A stretch of 64,000 bases of DNA from Mesorhizobium sp. NFR06 (GTDB lineage Bacteria > Pseudomonadota > Alphaproteobacteria > Rhizobiales > Rhizobiaceae): assembly GCF_900115245.1 (NCBI RefSeq), contig NZ_FOVT01000016.1:62001-126000 (forward strand). Reading direction: 5' to 3'. This document shows positions 1 through 8,233 of the stretch, piece by piece. The position numbers and the translations under genes are program-made. The number at the start of each line of letters is the position of its first letter. The first letter of the stretch is position 1. The notes beneath the pieces are model-generated. The model was not told the origin of the DNA and made no database searches. It was given only the letters and a program-made list of their open reading frames with translations.

Positions 1-1
1 G

Positions 2-1279
2 GCGGCCTACAACCAGCTCGACGCCGAAGGCTACCTGATCATCCGGCAGGGGGCGCGTGCGATCGTTGCCCCAGGACTGGAGAGGGCATCGGGGGAGGCG
101 CCGGTCGCGGCTGCTTCGCCGCGCAACCTCTCGGCATTCGCGCGCCGACTGCTGGCCCTGCCTCCGCCGACTGAACAGCAGCCGGCCAAGATCGCGGATT
201 TCCGCTATGGCGACCTGTCCGGCGCCGACTTCCCGGTGCTGGCCTGGCGGAGGGCCTCGAACAAGGCCATCCTGCGGCGCCCCGCGCGGCTGCGCTATGG
301 CGATCCTCAGGGATCGTCCGTTCTGCGCAACGCGCTCCAGGCCTATATCTGGCGCGCCCGCGGCATCAGTTGCGCGCCGGACCAGATCGTCATCGTCAAC
401 GGCTCGCAGCAGGGGCTCGATCTTTGCGCACGGCTGCTGCTCGACCACGGCGATCCCTTTGTGATCGAAAATCCGGGCTATCCGCTCGCCCGCCACGCCT
501 TCGCGGCGGTGGGCGGTGTTGCTGTACCCGTCGCTGTCGACGCGGAGGGGCTGAGGACGGACGCATTGCCGCCGGCCCGTCTGGCTTATGTGACGCCTTC
601 GCACCAGTTTCCGCTCGGCGGCGTGCTTTCTGCGACGCGGCGGCGTTCCCTCCTGGGCTGGGCCACGGCATCGGGCGCCTATGTTGTCGAAGATGATTAT
701 GACGGCGAATACCGCCACGACATTACCCCCATCCCACCCCTGCAGGCCCTCGACGCGGACGCCGTCATCTATGTAGGCACGCTGTCCAAGACGCTCTCAC
801 CCACCTTGCGGCTCGGTTATCTCGTTGTCCCCGCCGGCCTGTGCCGGGGTTTCAGTGAGGCCAAGCGCCTGACCGACCGGCATGCTCCGATGCTGGAGCA
901 GGACGCATTGGCGGATCTGCTGGCAAGCGGCGCTTACGAGCGTCACGTCCGCAGCATCCGCAGACGGAACGCCGAGCGCAGGGAAGTCCTGCTGCAGGCG
1001 CTGGCCGATCATTTCGGCCCGAGGATCGTCGTCGAAGGCGCCGACACGGGACTGCATGTCGTTGTCTGGATGAAGGACGTGGCCGCCGAACACGAGGAGG
1101 CTCTCATCACAGCGGCGCGCGCCGCTGGAATCGGCCTCTATCCCGTGTCGCCGCTTTATGATCCAAGCAGGCCCCGGCCGGAGACGGCCGGCTTCGTCGT
1201 GGGCTACGCCGGGCTTGATGCGGAAGCATTGCGACGTGGCGTTGCGGCGCTGGCCACGCTAATGGCCGAGCATCGCTAG
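2..1279 (+). CDS. MocR/PdxR-type GntR regulator with aminotransferase domain, 5' truncated
   Basis: The reading frame is open from the first bases of the window, so the start and most of the GntR winged helix lie upstream; 425 residues are visible. The first residues (AYNQLDAEGYLIIRQG) match the end of a GntR winged helix-turn-helix. After a linker, a fold-type I aminotransferase domain follows, with the PLP lysine in LSKTLSP (codon at bases 788-790) and a typical YVVEDDYDGEYR segment. MocR proteins use PLP as an effector and regulate vitamin B6, amino-acid or GABA-type genes; no target can be named because the divergent neighbour is outside the window. Confidence 0.9.
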   Translation, partial: AAYNQLDAEGYLIIRQGARAIVAPGLERASGEAPVAAASPRNLSAFARRLLALPPPTEQQPAKIADFRYGDLSGADFPVLAWRRASNKAILRRPARLRYGDPQGSSVLRNALQAYIWRARGISCAPDQIVIVNGSQQGLDLCARLLLDHGDPFVIENPGYPLARHAFAAVGGVAVPVAVDAEGLRTDALPPARLAYVTPSHQFPLGGVLSATRRRSLLGWATASGAYVVEDDYDGEYRHDITPIPPLQALDADAVIYVGTLSKTLSPTLRLGYLVVPAGLCRGFSEAKRLTDRHAPMLEQDALADLLASGAYERHVRSIRRRNAERREVLLQALADHFGPRIVVEGADTGLHVVVWMKDVAAEHEEALITAARAAGIGLYPVSPLYDPSRPRPETAGFVVGYAGLDAEALRRGVAALATLMAEHR

Positions 1280-1393
1280 TTCCCCGACACAGGGATTTTG
1301 AAAGGTTGCCGTTTGTCTTGGTGCAAGATTTTCCGTTGATTTCCGTGAAATCAGCGCAAACGCCCGGGATTGGTTGAAGCCGCCCCCCAACGT

Positions 1394-1449
1394 CGTCATT
1401 CTATGGCGGAGCAAGGAGCGAAGCGACGCGCGCAGACCCTAGAATGACG
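1394..1449. repeat. Palindromic repeat, family A copy 1
   Basis: A 56-bp element with perfect 10-bp terminal inverted repeats (CGTCATTCTA at 1394-1403, TAGAATGACG at 1440-1449). Its reverse complement matches the element at 36474-36528 at about 50 of 56 positions, so it is a dispersed repeat in the opposite orientation. It could fold as a hairpin at the 3' ends of two convergent genes. Confidence 0.8.
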
Positions 1450-1540
1450 ATCGCGATGGGCGTTTCGGCCAATCTCCAAGGCATGCGACCTGCCAACGCA
1501 AACAGAGCCGACCGGCCAAAATCCCTGTGCAGTGCCTAGA

Positions 1541-1583
1541 GCAACTTCAGGAAAGTGCGATGCGGTTTCCCGTCCGGAATTGC
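1541..1583. repeat. Palindromic repeat, family C copy 1
   Basis: Imperfect copy of a dispersed repeat bounded by GCAATTCC-like and GGAATTGC ends with an internal AAAGTGNNANNCGGTTTNCCG core. The left end here reads GCAACTTC. Related copies lie at 4346, 12345, 16444, 33931, 39190 and 56911. Confidence 0.65.
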
Positions 1584-1644
1584 CTAAAGACAAACAGTTA
1601 GGGCAGTTCAGCGAAACGCTGAGCTGCCCTAACCTATCGACGCC

Positions 1645-2466
1645 TTAGAAGATCTCGTTGGTCAGCCGCTTCACCGGACCGAGCAGGATGGAACCGGTCG
1701 GCACACCGTTGTCGATCGGGATGGCCCGACGCTCGGGCATATCCGCTACCGGCTCGCCGATATCCGCCGTCACGACGACCGGTGTCTTGTTCGGCACTCG
1801 ATCATAAAGGTCGATGATGTCCTGGTTGATCAGGCGCACGCAGCCCGACGAAACCGACTTTCCGATCGACCACCATTCCGGCGAGCCGTGCAAGCGATAG
1901 AGCGTGTCCTGGCTGCCCTGGAAGAGGTAGAGCGCGCGGGCGCCGAGCGGGTTCTTCAAGCCGCCCGGCATGCCGCCATTCTTGGCGCTGAATTGCGTCA
2001 GTTCCGGCTGGCGCGCGACCATCTCGTCCGGCGGCGTCCATTTCGGCCATTTCTGCTTCCACTGCACGACCGCGTCGCCCGACCATTCGAAGCCGGCGCG
2101 GCCGAGGCCGACGCCGTAGCGGATCGCCTGGCCGCCCTCGCGCACCAGATAGAGGAAGTGGTTGGTGGTATCGACGACGATCGTGCCCGGGCGCTGTCCG
2201 GTCGGATCAGGAACGATCTGGCGCAGGTATCTGTGATCGATCTTGTTGACCGGGATGGCCGGCAGGTCGAAGCCGTTGTCGGACATCGGCCCGTATATCG
2301 TCGCGTAGTCGCCGAGCGGCGGCTCGACATAGGCCGGCGGTGGCGGCTGGACAGGTTCGGGACCTGGACCGGTGGTGGTGCAGGCGGAAGCCGCAACGGA
2401 AGCCGCGCCAAGCGCAGTGAAATTGAGGAAGCCACGGCGGCTGATGCGGAAGGAGGCGTCTGACAT
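1645..2466 (-). CDS. L,D-transpeptidase (YkuD domain), Tat-exported
   Basis: A 273-residue protein. The start at 2466 is preferred over an upstream frame extension because it begins directly before a twin-arginine signal (SRRGFLN, residues about 8-14) and a hydrophobic stretch ending in ASAC, possibly a lipobox. The C-terminal half carries the YkuD motif HGSPEWW followed by SSGCVRL with the catalytic cysteine. The family makes 3-3 peptidoglycan cross-links or attaches proteins to peptidoglycan in the periplasm. The proline-rich segment after the signal looks like a linker. It is convergent with the MocR-type gene and appears monocistronic. Confidence 0.9.
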   Translation of the reverse strand: MSDASFRISRRGFLNFTALGAASVAASACTTTGPGPEPVQPPPPAYVEPPLGDYATIYGPMSDNGFDLPAIPVNKIDHRYLRQIVPDPTGQRPGTIVVDTTNHFLYLVREGGQAIRYGVGLGRAGFEWSGDAVVQWKQKWPKWTPPDEMVARQPELTQFSAKNGGMPGGLKNPLGARALYLFQGSQDTLYRLHGSPEWWSIGKSVSSGCVRLINQDIIDLYDRVPNKTPVVVTADIGEPVADMPERRAIPIDNGVPTGSILLGPVKRLTNEIF

Positions 2467-2638
2467 GATTGCCTTTTCTAGGTCTTGATTCGCAAGAAAG
2501 CATGAACCCGCAGGCTGGCCGCCGGCAGCTCCAATAACAGTCGGCGGTGATAGGCGGTTCCAATTCTGGCCTGACGGTGGACAAACAAAGGCGAAGCTGT
2601 GACCGCGACACATCTGTTGCGCTGCAGCAACAGCAAGG

Positions 2639-3301
2639 TCAGGCGCCTGCCAAAAGGCCTTCGAGCGAAGGCAGGATCAGCCCCGGCGGAAAGTCGCGGT
2701 ACTCATCGGGCTGGTTGGTGCGGTTGATCCAGACGGTGCGGAAGCCGAACTTGGCGGCGCCCGCGATGTCCCAGCGGTTGGAGGATTGGAACGACACCGC
2801 CTCCGGATAGAGCCGCCGGCCGGTGACCACCATGTCGTAGACCGAGGGATCGGTCTTGAAGCGCTTGATCTCGTCGACCGAGAAGACGTCGTCGAGGATC
2901 TGGTCGAGCGCCGCGGATTTCACCGCGGCCCGCAACATTTCCGGCGAGCCGTTGGAGAGGATCGCAAGCTTGGCGCCCGAGGCTTTCAGCGCTTTCAGCA
3001 CCGCCGGCACTTCCGGATAGCAGTCGAGCCGCCAATAGGCTTCGAGCAGCCTAGCCCTCAACGCCGGATCGGCCGACGGCACCTTGCGAAGCGCGAAGTC
3101 GAGCGCCTGCTCGGTCAGTTGCCAGAAATCGGCATAGGCGCCCATCAGCGTCCTGACCCAGGAATATTCGAGCTGCTTGGCGCGCCAGATCTCGGAAAGC
3201 AGCTGGCCGTCGGGTCCGATTTCGCCGGCATGGCGGCGCACGGCCGCATGCACGTCGAACAACGTGCCATAGGCGTCGAAGACATAGGCCGCATGGTGCA
3301 T
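2639..3301 (-). CDS. Haloacid dehalogenase, type II
   Basis: A 220-residue HAD-superfamily protein of the length normal for L-2-haloacid dehalogenases. Motif I is FDAYGTLFDV (nucleophile Asp near residue 9), motif II is LSNGSPEML, the lysine motif is FKTDPSVYD and motif III is SSNRWDIAGA, the pattern of type II dehalogenases rather than phosphatases. The predicted reaction is hydrolytic dehalogenation of 2-haloacids to 2-hydroxyacids in the cytoplasm; the natural substrate cannot be read from sequence. It is divergent from the aminotransferase gene, with 150 bp between the starts. Confidence 0.88.
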   Translation of the reverse strand: MHHAAYVFDAYGTLFDVHAAVRRHAGEIGPDGQLLSEIWRAKQLEYSWVRTLMGAYADFWQLTEQALDFALRKVPSADPALRARLLEAYWRLDCYPEVPAVLKALKASGAKLAILSNGSPEMLRAAVKSAALDQILDDVFSVDEIKRFKTDPSVYDMVVTGRRLYPEAVSFQSSNRWDIAGAAKFGFRTVWINRTNQPDEYRDFPPGLILPSLEGLLAGA

Positions 3302-3451
3302 GGCAGAGTTTTGCGGCGCGCCGGCCCGCCGCGCAAGCGCTGATTGCGGTCAAGTGCCTCTGGCCTCAACGATTTTTGCCCATGTCGGTTGACGCCGGCC
3401 GCCAAAGCGTCGTCCTATGCCGGCCTGCAATCATCGATCTGGACGGCGAAC

Positions 3452-4330
3452 ATGACATTGGCGGCGGCGGCGCAAACCGCGACTTGGACCTATGTGGACG
3501 GCGACTGGTACGAGGGCAACGTCGCGATACTCGGCCCGCGCAGCCATGCCATGTGGCTCGGCACCAGCGTCTTCGACGGCGGCCGCTGGTTCGAGGGGGT
3601 GGCGCCCGACCTCGATCGTCATTCCGCCCGCGTCAATGCCTCGGCGGCCGCGCTTGGCCTGAACCCTTCCATGACCGCCGAAGAGATCGTCGGGCTGACC
3701 TGGGATGGCTTGAAGAAATTCGACGGCAAGACCGCGGTCTATATCCGGCCGATGTATTGGGCCGAGCATGGCGGCTATATGGGCGTGCCGGCCGATCCGG
3801 CCTCGACCCGCTTCTGTCTCTGTCTCTATGAATCGCCGATGATCCCGCCTTCCGGCTTTTCGATCGGAGTCTCGCCGTTCCGGCGCCCGACCATCGAGAC
3901 CATGCCGACGAACGCCAAGGCCGGCTGCCTCTACCCCAACAATGGCCGCGCCATCCTGGAGGCCAAGAACCGCGGCTTCGACAACGCGCTGGTGCTCGAC
4001 ATGCTGGGCAACGTCGCCGAAACCGGAACCTCCAACATTTTCCTTGTCAAGGACGGCCATGTGATGACGCCGGCCGCGAACGGCACGTTCCTTTCCGGCA
4101 TCACACGCTCGCGCACCATCAACCTGCTGGCGGACTACGGCTTCAAGACCACAGAGAAGACGCTGTCGGTCCATGATTTCCTCGAAGCCGACGAGATCTT
4201 CTCGACCGGCAATCATTCGAAGGTCGTGCCGATCACGCGCATCGAGAACCGCGACCTGCAGCCCGGACCCGTGGCCAAGAAGGCGCGCGAGCTCTATTGG
4301 GAATGGGCCCATTCGCCTTCCCCCGCGTGA
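3452..4330 (+). CDS. Class IV aminotransferase, branched-chain amino acid type
   Basis: 292 residues from ATG 3452, chosen over an upstream frame extension because homologues begin close to the TWTYVDGDWYEGN block. Fold-type IV PLP enzyme: AMWLGTSVFDGGRWFEG near the N terminus, a candidate catalytic lysine in NAKAGCLYPNN and the phosphate-binding ETGTSNIF stretch. The family transfers amino groups between branched-chain amino acids and 2-oxoglutarate, but rhizobial proteins of this subgroup could also act on D-amino acids or other substrates. No ilv or leu genes are adjacent, so the assignment rests on family alone. Confidence 0.82.
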   Translation: MTLAAAAQTATWTYVDGDWYEGNVAILGPRSHAMWLGTSVFDGGRWFEGVAPDLDRHSARVNASAAALGLNPSMTAEEIVGLTWDGLKKFDGKTAVYIRPMYWAEHGGYMGVPADPASTRFCLCLYESPMIPPSGFSIGVSPFRRPTIETMPTNAKAGCLYPNNGRAILEAKNRGFDNALVLDMLGNVAETGTSNIFLVKDGHVMTPAANGTFLSGITRSRTINLLADYGFKTTEKTLSVHDFLEADEIFSTGNHSKVVPITRIENRDLQPGPVAKKARELYWEWAHSPSPA

Positions 4331-4345
4331 GCCGCTGCAGCGTTT

Positions 4346-4435
4346 CACCGTTTCACGGAACGGCGAACCGCGCTGCCCATTTGTTTTACGCAATTCCAGA
4401 CGGAAAACCGTTTCACACTTTTCCCGGAATTGCTC
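4346..4435. repeat. Palindromic repeat, family C copy 2 (long form)
   Basis: A roughly 90-bp unit containing CCGTTTCACGGAACGG and then GCAATTCC (4390-4397) with GGAATTGC (4426-4433) around a GACGGAAAACCGTTTCACA core. The element at 56911-57001 has the same two-part layout. It lies in the aminotransferase-sodB gap. Confidence 0.75.
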
Positions 4436-4538
4436 TAAAAAGTCGCCCGGCGCTCCATTCCGGAGTTGCCCAGGCCCGTTCCAGACCTATCTTAGCCCGG
4501 TAGCATCACCGGACTTTTTCCTCGAGGGAGTACCATCC

Positions 4539-5141
4539 ATGGCTTTTGAGTTGCCCGCTTTGCCTTACGACTACGAGGCCCTGCAGCCTTACATGTCGAA
4601 GGAGACGCTGGAATATCACCACGACAAGCACCACAAGGCCTATGTCGACAACGGCAACAAGCTGGCCGCCGAGGCTGGAATGGGCGACCTGTCGGTCGAG
4701 GAGGTCGTGAAGCAGTCCTTCGGCAAGAATGCCGGGCTCTTCAACAATGCCGCCCAGCACTACAACCACATCCATTTCTGGAAATGGATGAAGAAGGGTG
4801 GCGGCGGCAACAAGCTGCCGGGCGCGCTGCAGAAGGCCTTCGATAGCGACCTTGGCGGCTACGACAAGTTCAAGGCCGATTTCATCGCCGCCGGCACCAC
4901 GCAGTTCGGCTCAGGCTGGGCCTGGGTGTCGGTCAAGAACGGCAAGCTCGAAATTTCCAAGACGCCGAACGGCGAGAACCCGCTGGTCCATGGCGGCTCG
5001 CCGATCCTCGGCGTCGATGTCTGGGAGCACTCCTATTACATCGACTACCGCAATGCGCGGCCCAAATACCTCGAAGCCTTCGTCGACAGCCTGATCAACT
5101 GGGACCATGTCCTGGAGCTTTATGAGAAGGCGAAAGGCTGA
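4539..5141 (+). CDS. sodB: Superoxide dismutase, iron type
   Basis: 200 residues, starting at ATG 4539 behind a GAGGGAG ribosome site. Metal ligands are recognisable: His27 in EYHHDKHH, the second His in AAQHYNHIHFW, and Asp and His in VDVWEHSYY. The Gln in AAQHYNH takes the position typical of iron enzymes, and the Mn-type Gln in the C-terminal half is absent (TPNGENPL). It dismutates superoxide to oxygen and hydrogen peroxide in the cytoplasm. It has its own strong terminator and appears monocistronic. Iron versus manganese (or cambialistic) use is inferred from these residues only. Confidence 0.93.
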   Translation: MAFELPALPYDYEALQPYMSKETLEYHHDKHHKAYVDNGNKLAAEAGMGDLSVEEVVKQSFGKNAGLFNNAAQHYNHIHFWKWMKKGGGGNKLPGALQKAFDSDLGGYDKFKADFIAAGTTQFGSGWAWVSVKNGKLEISKTPNGENPLVHGGSPILGVDVWEHSYYIDYRNARPKYLEAFVDSLINWDHVLELYEKAKG

Positions 5142-5148
5142 CTATTTT

Positions 5149-5184
5149 GAAGAAAAGCCCCGGCCTGCCGGGGCTTTTCTTTTT
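5149..5184 (+). terminator. Rho-independent terminator of sodB
   Basis: Perfect 12-bp stem AAAAGCCCCGGC (5153-5164) with GCCGGGGCTTTT (5167-5178) and a 2-nt loop, followed by CTTTTT, 8 nt after the sodB stop. Confidence 0.93.
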
Positions 5185-5222
5185 CAGCCACACTGGAGTT
5201 TGATCACCATCGGGAAAATCGT

Positions 5223-5251
5223 GACGGAACGGGGGGAATATTCCCGCCGTC
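5223..5251. promoter_or_regulatory. Nested palindrome upstream of the cytochrome c' gene
   Basis: A perfect 12-bp palindrome GGGAATATTCCC (5234-5245) sits within outer arms GACGG (5223-5227) and CCGTC (5247-5251), about 50 bp before the cytochrome c' start. The dyad fits a dimeric repressor site; the binding protein is unknown. Confidence 0.4.
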
Positions 5252-5301
5252 AGGTCCGTTAACGTCCAATTCGCGAACTTCATCACCATGGAGCCAATTG
5301 A

Positions 5302-5739
5302 ATGAGAAAGCTTGTCCTCGCCGTCTCTATGATCGCTGTTGCCGGTTCGGCTGCCTTTGCCGATCCGATCCAGGATCGCCAGGCCTTGATGAAGGAGCGC
5401 GGCAAGCTTGCCGGCCAACTGTCCAAGGTGGTCAAGGGCGAGGAGGATTTCGACGCGACCGCCGTGCTTTCGACGCTGAAGGCCCTGCAGGCCAATGCCG
5501 AGAAGTTCGATGCCGAAAAACTGTTTCCGCCCGGTAGCGACAAGGGCGACACCACGGCCGCGCCGAAGATCTGGGAAGATATGGCCGGCTTCAAGGCCGC
5601 CGCGGACAAGTTCTTGGCCAACACCAAGGAAGCGGTCGCGTCGCCGCCGGGTGATGTCGATGGCCTGAAGGCGCAGCTCAACACCCTCGGTGGTGATTGC
5701 GGCGCCTGCCATCAGAACTACAGGATCAAGAAGGGCTGA
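5302..5739 (+). CDS. Cytochrome c' / c-556 family protein
   Basis: 145 residues with a Sec signal (residues 1-20, cleavage near AFA-DP), then an all-helical domain and a single C-terminal haem site CGACHQNYR. The C-terminal CxxCH and helical-bundle length are those of cytochrome c' (four-helix, often high-spin haem, binding NO or CO) or the related low-spin c-556. The axial ligand cannot be settled without a structural alignment. It lies 9 nt upstream of the diheme cytochrome and is probably co-transcribed with it; both need the Ccm system encoded later in the window. Confidence 0.9.
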   Translation: MRKLVLAVSMIAVAGSAAFADPIQDRQALMKERGKLAGQLSKVVKGEEDFDATAVLSTLKALQANAEKFDAEKLFPPGSDKGDTTAAPKIWEDMAGFKAAADKFLANTKEAVASPPGDVDGLKAQLNTLGGDCGACHQNYRIKKG

Positions 5740-5748
5740 CCGCCTGAA

Positions 5749-6696
5749 ATGGCCTGGCTGAAGAAGTTCGTCGGCGCCGTCATCGTGCTTGGCGCCACCG
5801 CCGCTGCCGCCGGCTGGGTCCTGTCGGCGCCGGTCAGGCTTGATGCCGCGAGCGTCGCGCAGCTCGGCCCTGGCGACGCCGCCAAAGGCAAGCGCATCTT
5901 CTATGCCGGGGGCTGCACCTCCTGCCACGCAAGGCCTGGCGCCAAGGGCGACGCCCGCCTCGAGCTCGTCGGCGGTCTGGAACTGAAAACGCCGTTCGGC
6001 ATCTTTGTGCCGCCCAACATCTCGCAGGATCAAAAGGACGGCATCGGCGCCTGGAGCGAAGAGGACTTTGCCAACGCCATGCTGAACGGCGTCTCGCCGT
6101 TGGGCGAAAACTTCTATCCGGCCTTTCCGTACACGTCCTACGCGCGCATGAAGCCGGCCGACATCGCCGATCTCTATGCCTTCATGAAGACGCTGCCGGC
6201 GGTCGCTGGCAAGGCGCCGGATCACAAGCTCTTGTTTCCCTTCAACATCCGCCGCGGCATCGGCCTTTGGAAGCGGCTCTATCTCAGCCCCGAACCGGTG
6301 ATCGCGCTGCCCGACGGCGCGCCGGACAAGGTTCTGGCCGGCCGCTACCTGGTCGAGGGGCCGGGCCATTGCGGCGAATGCCACACGCCGCGCGATTTCG
6401 CCGGCGGCGTCAAGAAGGCCGAATGGCTGGCGGGCGCCGTGGCGGCGGAAGGCAAGGGCGTCGTGCCCAACATCAGCCCCGGCGGGAACAGCATCAAAAG
6501 CTGGTCTGAATCCGATATCGCCAACTATCTTGAAACCGGCTTCACGCCCGATTTCGATTCCGTCGGCGGCGCCATGGTCGAAGTGCAGCAGAACATGGCT
6601 CAGCTGACGGCAGACGACCGCGCCGCGATCGCCGCCTATCTCAAGGCCGTCCCGCCGCATCCCAACGGCTATCCGGCGCGCAAGCCGGCGAGCTGA
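5749..6696 (+). CDS. Diheme c-type cytochrome
   Basis: 315 residues with an N-terminal hydrophobic segment (about residues 5-25) that is a signal or membrane anchor, and two cytochrome c domains with haem sites CTSCH and CGECH. Methionine-containing segments follow each site. The layout resembles the cytochrome subunits of periplasmic alcohol, aldehyde or gluconate dehydrogenases, but no dehydrogenase partner is adjacent. It probably passes electrons between periplasmic donors and the respiratory chain, with the upstream cytochrome c' as an operon partner. Confidence 0.87.
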   Translation: MAWLKKFVGAVIVLGATAAAAGWVLSAPVRLDAASVAQLGPGDAAKGKRIFYAGGCTSCHARPGAKGDARLELVGGLELKTPFGIFVPPNISQDQKDGIGAWSEEDFANAMLNGVSPLGENFYPAFPYTSYARMKPADIADLYAFMKTLPAVAGKAPDHKLLFPFNIRRGIGLWKRLYLSPEPVIALPDGAPDKVLAGRYLVEGPGHCGECHTPRDFAGGVKKAEWLAGAVAAEGKGVVPNISPGGNSIKSWSESDIANYLETGFTPDFDSVGGAMVEVQQNMAQLTADDRAAIAAYLKAVPPHPNGYPARKPAS

Positions 6697-6704
6697 GAAC
6701 GCGC

Positions 6705-7550
6705 TCAGCGATGCTGACGGCGCCGGTCCGTTTCCTCAGGCCGTCCGGCGTTCATCAGGTCGAGGATCTTTGCCAGCCGGACGACGACGTCGCCGGTTTC
6801 CAGGAGTTGCTGCTCCTGTTCCAGGCCGATGGATAGCAATTGCGCGACCGTGTCGGCCAACAGACCGGGATTGTCCGCGGAAGGAAGGCCGAAGCGTGCC
6901 CTCTGCTGCAGCGGAAGCGAAGATAGGTCGACGTTGGCGTAGATCCGATACGCATCGAGAACAGCATGTGAAAGCGCGGCGGCCTCTTCCGACTGGCCGC
7001 GCTGCTCTTCAATCGGCGCAATCTCCCCCGCCAGGAATTCACCGTTGATCAGGCCGGTGATGGCGGCTCGTTCAAGCCCGGAGACGGAGACCTTGAGAAC
7101 CCCGTCCACTTGTGTCTGACAATTTATCACACTCGCCGTGACGCCCACCGGATGGAGGCATTCGCGGGCGCCGGGATCATTGTCGGCGCCGTCTTTCTGG
7201 GCGACAACGAGGACGCGACGGTCGCCTGTCACAGCGTGTTGTACGGCGCGCCGCGTCTTGTCCCGCGCCACGAAGATCGCGGTGACCATTTGCGGGAACA
7301 GCACGAGATCCCGCATCGGGAAAATCGGCAGAGTCGCCTGATCAGAGGGAGCGGCAATCTGTACTGGCGCTCCGGACAGATTGGCGCGCTGGCTTGCCTG
7401 AATTCTTGCGGCCAGAACGTTCCAGTCGCGAGCGCCAAGCACTTTGGCGATCAGTTCCAGGCTTTCGCTGTGTGAGAGGGAAACGGATTTGGCGGCCAAC
7501 GCTTCGCTCAGCGTTTGCGCCATAGCCTTTGCATCGCGGAAATCGCGCAT
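6705..7550 (-). CDS. Glyoxalase-related N-terminal domain fused to LON substrate-binding domain
   Basis: 281 residues. Residues 1-55 (MRDFRDAKAMAQTL, then HSESLELIAKVLGARDWNVLAA) match a small helical domain found on glyoxalase-related rhizobial proteins. Residues about 75-265 match the N-terminal substrate-binding domain of Lon (LPIFPMRDLVLFPQMVTAIF, VTASVINCQTQVDG). There is no AAA+ ATPase or Ser-Lys protease part, so it is not a protease; it may be a stand-alone adaptor or substrate-binding protein. It is convergent with the cytochrome pair, with 8 bp between the ends. Confidence 0.8.
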   Translation of the reverse strand: MRDFRDAKAMAQTLSEALAAKSVSLSHSESLELIAKVLGARDWNVLAARIQASQRANLSGAPVQIAAPSDQATLPIFPMRDLVLFPQMVTAIFVARDKTRRAVQHAVTGDRRVLVVAQKDGADNDPGARECLHPVGVTASVINCQTQVDGVLKVSVSGLERAAITGLINGEFLAGEIAPIEEQRGQSEEAAALSHAVLDAYRIYANVDLSSLPLQQRARFGLPSADNPGLLADTVAQLLSIGLEQEQQLLETGDVVVRLAKILDLMNAGRPEETDRRRQHR

Positions 7551-7749
7551 CAGATGATCCTTTGCAAAAACGAACGGAAAACGTCAGGGCTTGCGTTGCT
7601 GACCCGTTCGTTCGGGCAAAGGGGAGCCTGAAGTGGCTCGATACATTCACCGTACCCCGGAGGGCGCAAGCAGCAGGCTGTATCCACCTGCTGCAAGGTG
7701 CGCCGAGGCTGCGCTGTTTGTCAATCCTGGCCGCGATGGCCGTGTTCCG

Positions 7750-8139
7750 TTACGGGTGGCGGTCGCCGAGGAAGTCGAAGCCGTTCTCGAAAAAGTGGTT
7801 GTAGTCGCACGTCAGTTCCTCGCCGGGCGCGATGTCGCGCAACGCATAGGTTTCGTCAGGCGAGGACACGTCGCAGTTCGGATCGTCGGCATGGTTCATG
7901 TAGCGTGCGTCATCCGCCTCGAAAACGATGAAATTGGGATCGCGCCGGTCCGGGTAGGAGTAGCGGTCGAGATAGGATTTTACCGGGCCGCTCTCGCCCT
8001 CATAGGTCTCGACGGGAATGCGCCGGTCGAACCTTGGATCGAGCTTCCAGATCAGTGTGCCGCGCCGAATGTGGTGTTTGGCGAAGACGCCGATTCCCTG
8101 GATGGGCGATTTGTCGAGATAGACGTCGACGAGCAGCAT
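7750..8139 (-). CDS. SET domain-containing protein
   Basis: 129 residues from ATG 8139, which has AGGG about 9 nt upstream; the frame extends to 8193, but that extension lacks domain similarity. The SET core is complete: KSPIQGIGVFA at the N terminus, RYMNHADDPNC and GEELTCDYNHF at the C terminus, the motifs binding S-adenosylmethionine and forming the pseudoknot. Family members are protein-lysine methyltransferases; short bacterial SET proteins mostly have unknown targets. It lies between the oligopeptidase and LON-domain genes on the same strand, with wide gaps. Confidence 0.85.
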   Translation of the reverse strand: MLLVDVYLDKSPIQGIGVFAKHHIRRGTLIWKLDPRFDRRIPVETYEGESGPVKSYLDRYSYPDRRDPNFIVFEADDARYMNHADDPNCDVSSPDETYALRDIAPGEELTCDYNHFFENGFDFLGDRHP

Positions 8140-8233
8140 GACGAACCCTGCGAATGGACAACCCGGCGGCCTGAAAGGGCCGCGCTTCAACAACGGCGCA
8201 TAACGCGCAGACTTGGCAATTGCGAGTGGAAAA

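Larger units (their letters stand above)
1280..1644. other. Intergenic stretch holding two palindromic repeats
   Basis: No convincing gene is seen between the MocR-type gene and the convergent L,D-transpeptidase gene. The stretch holds a family A palindrome (1394-1449) and a family C repeat (1541-1583), listed separately. A 65-codon minus-strand frame at 1396-1593 runs through both repeats and lacks coding character. Confidence 0.7.

Noticed and set aside
5095..6660. 521-codon minus-strand open frame opposite the cytochrome genes
   Set aside because: It lies antisense to two genes with haem motifs, has low-complexity Arg/Gly/Ala-rich content and is explained by high GC at third codon positions.
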